Shown here: piece by piece, positions 1 to 9,339 of the stretch
How the letters are laid out: each line of letters starts with the position of its first letter
Position numbering within the stretch: the first letter of the stretch is position 1
Assembly: GCF_004217185.1 (NCBI RefSeq)
Contig: NZ_SHKL01000001.1
Span: 1,758,001 to 1,822,000, forward strand
Direction: 5' to 3'
Length of the DNA: 64,000 bases
Origin: Pseudonocardia sediminis
Lineage (GTDB): Bacteria > Actinomycetota > Actinomycetes > Mycobacteriales > Pseudonocardiaceae
Made by a program: the position numbers and the translations under genes
Notes under the pieces: model-generated
The model's input: the letters and a program-made list of their open reading frames with translations, nothing else
What the model was told of the DNA's origin: nothing
The model's database searches: none

Positions 1-1
1 G

Positions 2-108
2 GATCGGGCGTCACGAATCGGCTGCGCGGATCGCCAGTACGTGACGTTCGGCCCGGGGTCGGCGATCGGGCGTCACGACATGGTCGTGCGCGTCGCCGGA
101 ACGTGACG
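2..108. repeat. Two copies of a 62-bp unit with inverted CGTCACG/CGTGACG arms
   Basis: GATCGGGCGTCACGA occurs at 2-16 and again at 64-78, exactly 62 bp apart. In each unit CGTCACG (9-15, 71-77) is followed after 24 bases by its reverse complement CGTGACG (40-46, 102-108). The equal period and spacing indicate a duplicated extragenic palindrome. The array may continue to the left of the window. Function unknown. Confidence 0.6.
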
Positions 109-365
109 CTCGATCGGCGATGTCGCTGCCGACGGTCGTCCGGAGTGCCCGATGCCGGCCCGCCGCCGGTCGTGCCCCCTCTTCGTGAACGCGCGGTGAT
201 CCGGAGTTCGCGCGCGGATCCGGTATCCGCGCGCATCCGGACGCGCGCGTTCACCGGTTTCCCGCGCGAACCGGGGATCATCGGTGCGGGTCCGTCCCCG
301 GACCGGGCCGCGACCGACAGGGCGACGGCACGTGCCCGCAGACGCCCCGACGGCAGACGCCCCCC

Positions 366-455
366 GACGGCGGGTGCTGCGACGGCGGGTGCTGCGACAA
401 CGGCTGCTCCGACGTCAGGTGCCCCGGCGTCGGGTGCCCCGACCGCAGGCGCCAT
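366..455. repeat. Six degenerate 15-bp tandem repeats
   Basis: Six consecutive 15-mers start at 366, 381, 396, 411, 426 and 441. The first two are identical (GACGGCGGGTGCTGC) and the rest diverge. On the plus strand they would read as TAGAA/TSGAP-type pentapeptides, but no gene here is convincing. The rest of 1-633 shows nothing recognisable beyond the 62-bp repeat. Confidence 0.5.
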
Positions 456-633
456 ACCCGCTGGCCCCCGCATACAGGCGCGCCGATGGGGCATGGACGA
501 GGCCGGCCCGCCCGAACCCGTTCTCATCCGTCGCGTCGTCCCGGGGTCTGAGGCGTATCCGGGGCCTGAGGCGTCCCGGAGCTGGGGCGTCCTGGAGCCG
601 TGGCTGTCCGGTGCCGCCATCGGCGACCGGTGC

Positions 634-3600
634 TCAGGCCCGTAGGCGCAGTCCCTTCGGGGTGACCCGGAAGCCGGCCTCGGTGAGGACGTCGGCCAGG
701 TCCGACCCGAGCGAGTTCTCCCCGTCCGCCCGCTCGACGGCGAGCGATCCGAGCCATCCCTCGTGCACGGCCCCGGCGAGGGCGTCGGCGCCGGCACGCA
801 GGTCGTCGTGGTCGTCGGTGAACGACAGCAGCGACTTGCCGCCCCGCTCCACGTAGAGCGCCGGAGCGCCCTCGACCAGGACGACGAGCGCGCCCGCCTT
901 GCGGCCCGGACGGTGCTTGACCTCGCCGATCTTGTCCGGCCACGGCAGCGCCGCGCCGTAGGGCTGCGCCGGGTCGGCGGCGGCGAGGACCACCCGGGTC
1001 CGGGACCGCCATGCCTCCTGCGGACTGCGTGCCGGCGCCCCGAACCCGGCACCGTCGTCGAACTCGTCGAAGCGGCCGTGACTGCCGCCGAACGGGCTCA
1101 CCCCGGCGAGGTCGTCGGGCACGTCGTCCGGGTCCACGCCGCCCCCGTCCGGGTCGAGAGAGTCCGGGTCGAGGGAGTCCGGGGACGCAGCGCCGGGGAC
1201 GACCGGACCGGTCGGGCCGCCCCGGCCACCGGAGCCGCTGCCCGCGGCGCTCGCGCGGGCCGACGGCCCGGCGGAGTCGGCCATCGCGCGGACCCGGTCG
1301 ATCGCGCCCGGCACCGCGAACTGCGCCGCGCCGAGCCCCTCCACGATGTAGCCGCGGCGGCAGCGGCCGGACTCCTCCATCGCACGTAGCACCCGGTACA
1401 CGGCGGCGAACCCGCCGGAGACCCTCTCGGTGCCCAGCGCACCCCGGGTCAGCACCCCGTGCCGTTCCAGGAACGCCTCGGCCTTGGCGTGCGCGCGCCG
1501 GGTCGCGTCCGGCTCCCGGACCACCGCGACCGACCAGCGCCCGCCGACCGACGGCGGACCGGTCCGGCTCGGCATCGACGGCCGACCCGCCCGCATCTGC
1601 GCATAGCGCCCCCGCGACGGACGGCGCGCGGTCTTGTGCGCACCACCGCCGCGCTTGCTCCCCGACGCCCCGAGCCGCGCACGCAGGGGTCCGAGCGTGT
1701 CGTTGGTCAGCGCACCGGCCCAGACCAGGTCCCAGATCGCGGCGACCATGTCCTCGTCGCCGGCCGAGGGCTCCTCCTGCTCGCGCAGGATCTGCCCGGC
1801 CCGGGTGGCGAGCTCGCGGAAGAACAGCGCGCCCCCACCGGTGGCGGCCTCGGACTCCGGATCGGTGAGCTGGTCGGGGTCCGACACCCCGAGGGCGGCC
1901 AGGACGGCGCGGTGGATCGGCGATCCGGCGGTGTCCAGGTCGGCCTCGGGCAGCAGGAGGTCGGCGACGTCGGCCGGGGCCAGCGCGAGCCAGCCGTCCT
2001 GCCCCGACAGCGCACCGCAGCCCGACCACGTGACCTCGCCGGCGGCGGTGAGCTCGTCGAGCAGCGCGGGGGAGTACCCGGGCAGCCGTGCGGGCAGGAT
2101 GAGCGACTCCACGGCGCTGGCCGGCAACGGCGCGCCGGCCAGCTGCTCCACCACGCCGAGCACGTCCTCGGGGCCCGGGGCGCGCCGGAACCGCCCGCGC
2201 TTCTCCCCACCGGAGCGGACCTGCACGCCCTGCCAGGCCGGCAGGAACCGGCCCAGCGCACGCTGCTCGACCGGCTCGACCTCGGAGCGCAGCCGGGCCA
2301 GCGACGCACGCCGCAGCCGTCGCAGCACCTCGGCGTCGCAGAACTCGATCTCCGACGGTCCGCCCCCCGCCGGCTGCGACGCCTGCGGGCGCAGCTCGCC
2401 GCGGGCCAGGCGGCCGCTGCCGGTCATCCGGTCCAGCACGCCGGACACGACGGCGACGCCGAGCCCGAACCGCGCCGCGCACTCCGCGGCGGTGAACGGA
2501 CCGTGGGTGCGGGCGTAGCGCAGGATCAGGTCCCCGAGAGGGTCGGCGACCGGCTCGGTGAACGCCTCCGGGACGCCGACCGGCAGTGCCGCGCCGAGCG
2601 CGTCGCGGATCTTGCCAGCGTCCTCGATCGCGATCCAGCGCTGCTCGCCGGCGATCCGCACCTTCAGGGCGCGTCGCGCGGTCTCGAGCTGGGTGAACCA
2701 CTCCGGCGCCGCACCACGGGCCCGGCCCTCGTCGAGGGACAGGTCGCCGACGAAGCGCAGCAGGTCGGCGAGGCCCTCGGCGTCGCGGGCGTGCCGGTCG
2801 GCCGCGGTGCGCTGCAGGGCCTCCTCGACCTCGGTGAGGACCTCGGGGTCGAGCAGCTCCCGGATCGCCTCCGAGCCGAGCAGCTCGGAGAGCAGCGTCG
2901 AGTCCAGCGACAGGGCGGCGGCGCGGCGCTCGGCCAGCGGCGCGTCGGCCTCGTAGAGGAACATCCCGACGTAGCCGAACAGCAGGCTGCGCGCGAACGG
3001 TGACGGTGACGGCGACTCGACCTCGGCGACCTTCACCTTGCGCGAGGCCACGTCGCTCATCAGCTCACGCAGACCGGGCAGGTCGTAGACGTCCTGCACG
3101 CACTCGCGCATCGCCTCGAGCGTGATCGGGAACTGCTCGTACTTCCCGGCCACGGACAGCAGCTGCGCCGACTTCTGCCGCTGCTGCCACAGCGGGCTGC
3201 GGCGCTTCGGGTCGCGCCGGGGCAGCAGCAGCGCCCGCGCCGCGCACTCGCGGAACCGGGAGGCGAACAGCGCCGACCCGCCCAACTCGGAGACCACGAT
3301 CTGCTCGATCTCGGCCGGTTCGAGCAGCACGTCCTCGGCGGTCGGCATCACCTCGTTCCCGGCGTCGTCGACGGCGTCGGGCAGCCGCAGGACGATCCCG
3401 TCGTCGGCGCCGGACGCGCTCACCTCGACGCCGCGCTTCTCCCGCATCCGGGCCGCGATCGCCAGCGCCCACGGGCCGTTGACCTGCGCGCCGAACGGGG
3501 AGTGCACGACCAGGCGCCAGTCGCCGAGCTCGTCGCGAAAACGCTCGACGAGGATCGTGCGGTCGCTGGGCACGTGCCGGGTGGCCTCGCGCTGCTCGCG

Positions 3601-5610
3601 CAGGTAGGCGAGCAGGTTGTCGCACGCCCACTCGTCGAGACCGGCCTTCGCGGCCCGTTCGCGCGCGTCGGCGTCACCGAGACCGGACATCTCACGGACG
3701 AACGCCCCGATCGCGCGGCCCAACTCCAGCGGGCGGCCGATCGACTCGCCCTTCCAGAACGGCATCCGCGCCGGCACCCCGGGCGCCGGGGTGACGATCA
3801 CGCGGTCGTGGGTGATGTCCTCGACCCGCCAGCTCGACGTGCCGAGCAGGAACGTGTCCCCGACCCGGGACTCGTAGACCATCTCCTCGTCCAGCTCACC
3901 GACCCGCGAGCCCGCGCCGTCGGCGCCGCCGGGCGTCATCACCGTGAACAGCCCGCGGTCGGGGATCGTGCCGCCGGAGGTGACCGCGAGCCGCTGCGCG
4001 CCGGGGCGTCCCGCCAGCTCGTCGGTGACCCGGTCCCACGTGATCCGGGCCCGCAGCTCGCCGAACTCCTCGGACGGGTAGCGCCCGGCCAGCATGTCGA
4101 GTACCGAGTGCAGCGCCGAGTCCGGCAGCGCCGCGAACGGCGCCGCGCGCCGCACGAGCGCCGACAGTGCCGAGAGCGACCACGGCTCCAGCGCGACCAT
4201 CGCCACGATCTGCTGGGCCAGCACGTCGAGCGGGTTGCGGGGGTAGCGCAGCGACTCGATCGAGCCGGACCCCATCCGCTCGGCGACGACGGCGCAGGAC
4301 ACGAGGTCGCCCCGGAACTTCGGGAACACCACTCCCTCGGAGACCGCACCCACCTGGTGACCGGCCCGGCCGACCCGCTGCAGCCCGGACGCGACGCTCG
4401 GCGGCGCCTCGATCTGCACCACCAGGTCGACCGCGCCCATGTCGATGCCCAGCTCCAGGCTGGACGTGGCGACCACGCACGGCAGAACCCCGGACTTGAG
4501 CTCCTCCTCGACCATCGTGCGCTGGTCGCGCGACATCGACCCGTGGTGTGCCTTGGCCACCGTGGGCGGCGCCCCGCCGCCGACGCCGGCCTGCCCGACA
4601 GCCTCGGCAGGGAACGCGGGCGGCGGCACGGACGCGTCGAGGTCGGTGGGCTCCTGCTGCTGCTCGGCCTCCTCGGCGGCGAGCTCGTTGAGTCGCGAGG
4701 TCAGGCGTTCGGCCAGACGCCGGGAGTTGGAGAACACGATCGTCGAGCGGTGCGCGCGGACCAGTTCGAGCAGGCGCTGCTCGACCGCGGGCCAGATCGA
4801 GGGCTTCTGCGCGGTCCCGGCCGCGGAGCCGACGACCTCCTCGTCGGTGCTGCCGGGCGCGGGACGCTCGTCGAGCGCGGCCAGGTCCGGCACCGGGACC
4901 TGCACCGCGACGTTGATGGTCTTGGCCGTCTTCGGCTGGACGATCTCCACCGGGCGGGTGCCGGAGAGGAACGTCGACACCTCGTCCACCGGGCGGACCG
5001 TGGCCGAGAGCCCGATCCGCTGCGGCGTCGTCTCGACGATCTCCTCGAGCCGTTCCAGCGACAGCGCCAGGTGCGCGCCGCGTTTGGTGCCGGCCACCGC
5101 GTGCACCTCGTCGACGATGATCGTCCGCACCCCGCGCAACGACTCCCGCGCGGCGGAGGTGAGCAGCAGGAACAGCGACTCCGGCGTCGTGACCAGCACG
5201 TCCGGAGGGGTGCGCGCGAACTGGCGGCGCTCGTCGGCCGGGGTGTCGCCGGTGCGCTGGCCGACCGTGATGTCCGGGACGGGCTCGCCGAGGCGCTGCG
5301 CGGCCTGCCGGATCCCGGTCAGCGGGGAGCGCAGGTTGCGCTGCACGTCCACCGCTAGCGCCTTGAGCGGGGAGACGTAGAGGACGCGGCAGCGGTGCTT
5401 CGGCTCGTCGGGCACCGGCTCGGAGGCGAGGCGGTCGAGCGCCCAGAGGAACGCGGCGAGCGTCTTGCCGGACCCGGTCGGCGCGACGACCAGGGCGTTG
5501 CGCCCGGCCTGGGCGGCGGTCCAGGCGCCCTCCTGAGCGGCGGTGGGCGCGGCGAAGGCCCCCTCGAACCACTGACGGGTGGCGGGGGAGAAGCCCTCGA
5601 GTGCACTCAC
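634..5610 (-). CDS. lhr: Lhr-type large ATP-dependent superfamily 2 helicase
   Basis: This is a long SF2 DNA helicase (about 1,658 aa; family members are about 1,500), a 3'-5' translocase linked to DNA repair in actinobacteria. Counting from an upstream ATG at 5622, the Walker A motif APTGSGKT is at residues 47-54, DEVH at 171-174 and SAT at 206-208. The HHGSMSRDQR block and the GLQRVGRAGHQ motif VI follow near 360-420, and then the Lhr winged-helix and C-terminal domains. I prefer the GTG at 5610 (MSALEGFSP...) because a -10-like CATGAT ends exactly 7 bases before it and no ribosome binding site precedes the ATGs at 5619-5622. It is probably transcribed alone. The C-terminal 200 residues include a Gly/Asp-rich insert. 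Family assignment is secure; the start is not. Confidence 0.9.
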   Translation of the reverse strand: MSALEGFSPATRQWFEGAFAAPTAAQEGAWTAAQAGRNALVVAPTGSGKTLAAFLWALDRLASEPVPDEPKHRCRVLYVSPLKALAVDVQRNLRSPLTGIRQAAQRLGEPVPDITVGQRTGDTPADERRQFARTPPDVLVTTPESLFLLLTSAARESLRGVRTIIVDEVHAVAGTKRGAHLALSLERLEEIVETTPQRIGLSATVRPVDEVSTFLSGTRPVEIVQPKTAKTINVAVQVPVPDLAALDERPAPGSTDEEVVGSAAGTAQKPSIWPAVEQRLLELVRAHRSTIVFSNSRRLAERLTSRLNELAAEEAEQQQEPTDLDASVPPPAFPAEAVGQAGVGGGAPPTVAKAHHGSMSRDQRTMVEEELKSGVLPCVVATSSLELGIDMGAVDLVVQIEAPPSVASGLQRVGRAGHQVGAVSEGVVFPKFRGDLVSCAVVAERMGSGSIESLRYPRNPLDVLAQQIVAMVALEPWSLSALSALVRRAAPFAALPDSALHSVLDMLAGRYPSEEFGELRARITWDRVTDELAGRPGAQRLAVTSGGTIPDRGLFTVMTPGGADGAGSRVGELDEEMVYESRVGDTFLLGTSSWRVEDITHDRVIVTPAPGVPARMPFWKGESIGRPLELGRAIGAFVREMSGLGDADARERAAKAGLDEWACDNLLAYLREQREATRHVPSDRTILVERFRDELGDWRLVVHSPFGAQVNGPWALAIAARMREKRGVEVSASGADDGIVLRLPDAVDDAGNEVMPTAEDVLLEPAEIEQIVVSELGGSALFASRFRECAARALLLPRRDPKRRSPLWQQRQKSAQLLSVAGKYEQFPITLEAMRECVQDVYDLPGLRELMSDVASRKVKVAEVESPSPSPFARSLLFGYVGMFLYEADAPLAERRAAALSLDSTLLSELLGSEAIRELLDPEVLTEVEEALQRTAADRHARDAEGLADLLRFVGDLSLDEGRARGAAPEWFTQLETARRALKVRIAGEQRWIAIEDAGKIRDALGAALPVGVPEAFTEPVADPLGDLILRYARTHGPFTAAECAARFGLGVAVVSGVLDRMTGSGRLARGELRPQASQPAGGGPSEIEFCDAEVLRRLRRASLARLRSEVEPVEQRALGRFLPAWQGVQVRSGGEKRGRFRRAPGPEDVLGVVEQLAGAPLPASAVESLILPARLPGYSPALLDELTAAGEVTWSGCGALSGQDGWLALAPADVADLLLPEADLDTAGSPIHRAVLAALGVSDPDQLTDPESEAATGGGALFFRELATRAGQILREQEEPSAGDEDMVAAIWDLVWAGALTNDTLGPLRARLGASGSKRGGGAHKTARRPSRGRYAQMRAGRPSMPSRTGPPSVGGRWSVAVVREPDATRRAHAKAEAFLERHGVLTRGALGTERVSGGFAAVYRVLRAMEESGRCRRGYIVEGLGAAQFAVPGAIDRVRAMADSAGPSARASAAGSGSGGRGGPTGPVVPGAASPDSLDPDSLDPDGGGVDPDDVPDDLAGVSPFGGSHGRFDEFDDGAGFGAPARSPQEAWRSRTRVVLAAADPAQPYGAALPWPDKIGEVKHRPGRKAGALVVLVEGAPALYVERGGKSLLSFTDDHDDLRAGADALAGAVHEGWLGSLAVERADGENSLGSDLADVLTEAGFRVTPKGLRLRA

Positions 5611-5617
5611 GGTCCCC

Positions 5618-5640
5618 ATCATGCGCCGGGGGTCCGACAG
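5618..5640 (-). promoter_or_regulatory. Candidate PafBC-like promoter of lhr
   Basis: On the minus strand CTGTCGGAC (5632-5640) is followed by 8 bases and then CATGAT (5618-5623). The actinobacterial RecA-NDp/PafBC consensus is TTGTCRGTG-N8-TAnnnT. Spacing matches exactly, but the last two bases of the upstream element and the first base of the -10 deviate. Transcription would start at the GTG at 5610. Confidence 0.35.
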
Positions 5641-5684
5641 TTTCCCGCCGGCCGCCTCCGCGGCGGGCGGTTCCGTGGAAGGGC

Positions 5685-6185
5685 TCAGGTGCCGTCGTGC
5701 AGCGCGCGGGCCCAGCCGGTGTCGTCGTCCCCGTAGAGCGCGCTGAGCGCGGCGACGGTCCAGACCAGGCTGGCCAGGAAGTCGTCGCCGAGGGCGTCGA
5801 TGTAGTGCGAGGTCTCCTGCGCACCGTCGAGGGACTGCAGCGGCGGGATCGTGTAGCGGGCACGGGAGCGGTAGCGGGGACCCATGTTCGTGCCGATCCA
5901 GTCCAGCGCGCGGTCGACCCGGTCGGTCTCGGACTCCAGCGCCACCCGCGCGGCGTCGATCCAGTCGGCCAGCACGAGGAAGGCCAGCGACCAGCCGGGA
6001 GGGGCCTCGGAGTCGGCGAAGTCGGCGTCGATCGCGGTGAGCTTGCGCAGGGCGAGACGCGCCGGGTCCGGCTCGTGGCTCGACAGCGTGTCCCGGACGG
6101 CCTGCTCGAGCTCGTCCGCGACGATCGCGTAGGCGTTGAGCAGGGCGGGGTCGTCCTGCCGGTCGGCTCTGCTCGTGCGTGCCAT
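5685..6185 (-). CDS. Conserved hypothetical protein, 166 aa
   Basis: I do not recognise the family. The product is soluble and acidic, with no signal peptide or membrane segment. It has an alpha-helical look, with a central hydrophobic helix (SLAFLVLADWIDAARVALE) and a Trp/Tyr-containing C-terminal half. The ATG at 6185 is preceded on the minus strand by a strong GAGGAGG site 6 bases upstream, which fixes the start. It lies 74 bp upstream of lhr in the same direction and could be co-transcribed with it. Codon use matches its neighbours. Confidence 0.7.
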   Translation of the reverse strand: MARTSRADRQDDPALLNAYAIVADELEQAVRDTLSSHEPDPARLALRKLTAIDADFADSEAPPGWSLAFLVLADWIDAARVALESETDRVDRALDWIGTNMGPRYRSRARYTIPPLQSLDGAQETSHYIDALGDDFLASLVWTVAALSALYGDDDTGWARALHDGT

Positions 6186-6239
6186 CGACGGCCTCCTCGG
6201 TGCTGGTGCCTCTCCGGCGGGCGAGCCTAGCCAGGCCGT

Positions 6240-6377
6240 TCAGCGCTTGCGGTACTGCATCCAGAGACGTATCAGGCCCGCGAGCGAGGCGAGCAGCGCC
6301 ACGACGATCACGATCCGTCCGAGCGGCGAGCTCAGCCCGGTGGGATCAGCCTGTGCGAACAGCAGGAGATCGGACAT
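6240..6377 (-). CDS. Small single-pass membrane protein, 45 aa
   Basis: A short reading frame encodes MSDLLLFAQADPTGL, then a hydrophobic helix of about 18 residues (IVIVVALLASLAGLIRLW), then a basic end (QYRKR). It has the form of a small single-span membrane protein with a positive cytoplasmic tail. A TAGCGT -10 box (minus strand, 6385-6390) lies exactly 7 bases before the ATG. This is the leaderless arrangement seen at many genes here and supports real expression. It fills the gap between the CoA-transferase and the 166-aa gene. No function can be assigned. Confidence 0.6.
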   Translation of the reverse strand: MSDLLLFAQADPTGLSSPLGRIVIVVALLASLAGLIRLWMQYRKR

Positions 6378-6387
6378 ATCACCCACG

Positions 6388-7740
6388 CTACGCGGGGTCG
6401 CCGGTGTCCGGCCAGGACGCGTCGGCGGTGCCGTAGGACGGCGGTGGAGCCGGCCAGTGCAGGTCGCGGCCGCCGACCCGCCCCGGCGGGGAGACCAGGG
6501 TGAGGCCGCCGTCGGGGGCGTCGACCCGCTCGGTGAACGCTGCCGGACCGGGGTCGGTGACCGGGCTCGGTTCCCCCGTGCGGGGCAGCGACTGCAGCCA
6601 CGCCGCCGTCGCGGCCAGCGACAGCCGGACGTGCGGGGTACCGCCGTGGTGTCGCTGCGACGTCAGCGCGAGCGCCGCACCGGCCGCGGCCAGGTGACCG
6701 GTCGCGTGGTCGAGGAGCTGGGCGGGCAGCGCACCGGGCGGGGTGTCCGGGTCGGAATCGGCGCGCTCGGTCTCGCCGATCCCGCACGCGGCCTGGACCA
6801 GGCTGTCGAACCCGCGCCGATGCGCCCACGGCCCGCGGTGGCCCCATGCGGACAGCGTCACCACGACGAGCCCGGGAAACCGCTCGGCGAGCGTCTCCGG
6901 GGCGAGCCCGAACCGGTCCAGTGCGCCGGGCCGGTATCCGGTGACGACCACGTCCGCACCGGCCAGCAGCGTCGTGAGCCGGTCCCCGGAGCGGGCGAGG
7001 TCGAGCAGCGCGCTGCGTTTGCCGGGCAGCATGTCCCAGACCTGCAGCGGGATCTCCGGGCGGTCCGGCGGGTCCAGGCGGAGCACGTCCGCACCGTGCG
7101 CGGCGAGCGTCCGGGTCGCGACCGGCCCGGCGATCACCCGGGTCAGGTCCAGTACCCGCGCCCGCCGCGACGGCCGGGGTGCGGCCGGTCCGAGGTCGCG
7201 CCGTTCGACCAGGGGCGACGCCGCCGCGGCCACGCCGGCCGGGTGGGTCCGCCAGGTCCCCTCGTCGCGGACGGCGGCCGCCACCCCTCCGGCTCCGTGC
7301 AGTGCCGCCTCCAGCTCCTCGCCGGTGCGTGCGGAGATCTGATCGCGGATCTCGTCGGGTCCGGTGTCGGCGGAGAGGTCGAGGACGTGCCGGGCCGCCG
7401 CGCGGTGCCACGGGTAGTTGGCGTGCAGCCGCAGCCAGCCGTCGGCGGTGCGGTGGAACGCCGAGAGCGGGTCGAACGGATCGCCGGGGGAGCTGCCGTC
7501 GATCCGGAGCAGGCGTTCGCTGCGCACCGCCGTCGCGGCGTGGCGGCTGTCCAGCTCGACGTCCGGCCGTGTGTCCGCGGTGCAGGCCAGCAGTGCCGCG
7601 CCGGTGGCGGCGACCGCGGCGCCGGTCACCGGGAACCGGGAGCGCAACGCGTGGTCCGGGCCGGTCAGGGTGATCCGGCGCAGGTCGTCCGGGTCGCCGC
7701 CGAGGGCGTCCCAGACCGAGGCCAGGAGCTGATCGCGCAC
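6388..7740 (-). CDS. Family III CoA-transferase (CaiB/BaiF type)
   Basis: Enzymes of this family move CoA between carboxylic acids. The hallmark segment VLDLTRVIAGPVATRTLAAH, with LRLDPPDRPE after it, starts near residue 205 rather than at the N-terminus. The protein therefore carries about 200 extra N-terminal residues, probably a degenerate half-domain, ahead of a shortened catalytic part; 450 aa in all. The typical catalytic Asp context is not obvious. The chosen GTG at 7740 gives MRDQLLASVWDAL; longer in-frame versions run across the DUF3046 gene and are implausible. It is divergent from DUF3046. Substrate unknown. Confidence 0.75.
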   Translation of the reverse strand: MRDQLLASVWDALGGDPDDLRRITLTGPDHALRSRFPVTGAAVAATGAALLACTADTRPDVELDSRHAATAVRSERLLRIDGSSPGDPFDPLSAFHRTADGWLRLHANYPWHRAAARHVLDLSADTGPDEIRDQISARTGEELEAALHGAGGVAAAVRDEGTWRTHPAGVAAAASPLVERRDLGPAAPRPSRRARVLDLTRVIAGPVATRTLAAHGADVLRLDPPDRPEIPLQVWDMLPGKRSALLDLARSGDRLTTLLAGADVVVTGYRPGALDRFGLAPETLAERFPGLVVVTLSAWGHRGPWAHRRGFDSLVQAACGIGETERADSDPDTPPGALPAQLLDHATGHLAAAGAALALTSQRHHGGTPHVRLSLAATAAWLQSLPRTGEPSPVTDPGPAAFTERVDAPDGGLTLVSPPGRVGGRDLHWPAPPPSYGTADASWPDTGDPA

Positions 7741-7785
7741 GGCGTCAGTCTGCCCGGGCCCGGAGCCGGTGGTTACCCTCGATGC

Positions 7786-7980
7786 GTGCGAATGAGCCAG
7801 TTCCGGGGACTGATGGAGGACGAGTTCGGCGCCCTGCGGGCCGGCTCGCTGGCCCGTGACCACGTCTTCTCCGCCCTCGACGGGCAGACCGTGGACGAGG
7901 CCATCGAGTCCGGGACCGACCTGCGCCGGATCTGGCGCGCGGTCTGCGACGCCTACGACGTGCCGCCCGCCCGGCGCTGA
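7786..7980 (+). CDS. DUF3046 family protein, 64 aa
   Basis: This small conserved actinobacterial protein is usually found just upstream of recA (Rv2738c in M. tuberculosis). The sequence reads (V)RMSQFRGLMEDEFG...SLARDHVFSALDGQTV...LRRIWRAVCDAYDVP, which matches the family along its whole length. I chose the GTG at 7786 over the ATG at 7792 because family members start MRxxxF and because TACCCT (7774-7779) ends 6 bases before it, giving a leaderless transcript. Function unknown; its conserved place next to recA suggests a link to DNA metabolism. Confidence 0.85.
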   Translation: MRMSQFRGLMEDEFGALRAGSLARDHVFSALDGQTVDEAIESGTDLRRIWRAVCDAYDVPPARR

Positions 7981-8075
7981 GCCCGGCCGGTCACGGCGCC
8001 GGGTCGGCGCCTGCAGGTGGACCCGCGGACCGCTCGGCGCGACCGGGTGTCCGATCGGCGTGTCGGCGTGACATC

Positions 8076-8091
8076 TCGAACGTGCGTTCGT
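8076..8091 (+). promoter_or_regulatory. SOS (LexA) box upstream of recA
   Basis: TCGAAC-GTGC-GTTCGT matches the actinobacterial LexA consensus TCGAAC-N4-GTTCGA at 11 of 12 arm positions. It lies about 200 bp before the recA ATG. A -10-like TATAGC overlaps its right end. This corresponds to the LexA-controlled distal promoter known for mycobacterial recA. Confidence 0.85.
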
Positions 8092-8150
8092 ATAGCGTGT
8101 TGTCCACAACGTGATGCGGCCATCCACAGACCGTGATCCGACCGGCGGAA

Positions 8151-8173
8151 CTGTCGGTGCGACCCCATACGGT
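8151..8173 (+). promoter_or_regulatory. RecA-NDp (PafBC-type) promoter of recA
   Basis: CTGTCGGTG (8151-8159), 8 bases, then TACGGT (8168-8173) fits TTGTCRGTG-N8-TAnnnT, the LexA-independent DNA-damage promoter recognised with PafBC in mycobacteria. As in M. tuberculosis it lies downstream of the SOS box. The expected transcription start is about 8180, where an in-frame GTG stands. Confidence 0.75.
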
Positions 8174-8272
8174 TGTCCCGTGGCTCCCCGCAAGACGGCG
8201 GCATCGCCGGCACAGCAGACACCAGCACGGCAGACCAGAGCATCCGATGGCAGATCAGCGAGGTGGCAAGAG

Positions 8273-9337
<1,065 letters not shown>

Positions 9338-9339
9338 GC

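Noticed and set aside
103..645. Plus-strand open frame over the left-edge repeats
   Set aside because: Composition is Arg/Pro-rich low complexity, it overlaps tandem repeats and the lhr end, and shows no domain.
8180..8272. RecA start at GTG 8180 as the main start
   Set aside because: The 31 extra codons have about ten A-ending codons, unlike genes here, and mycobacterial RecA aligns from the ATG at 8273, which has a good ribosome binding site.
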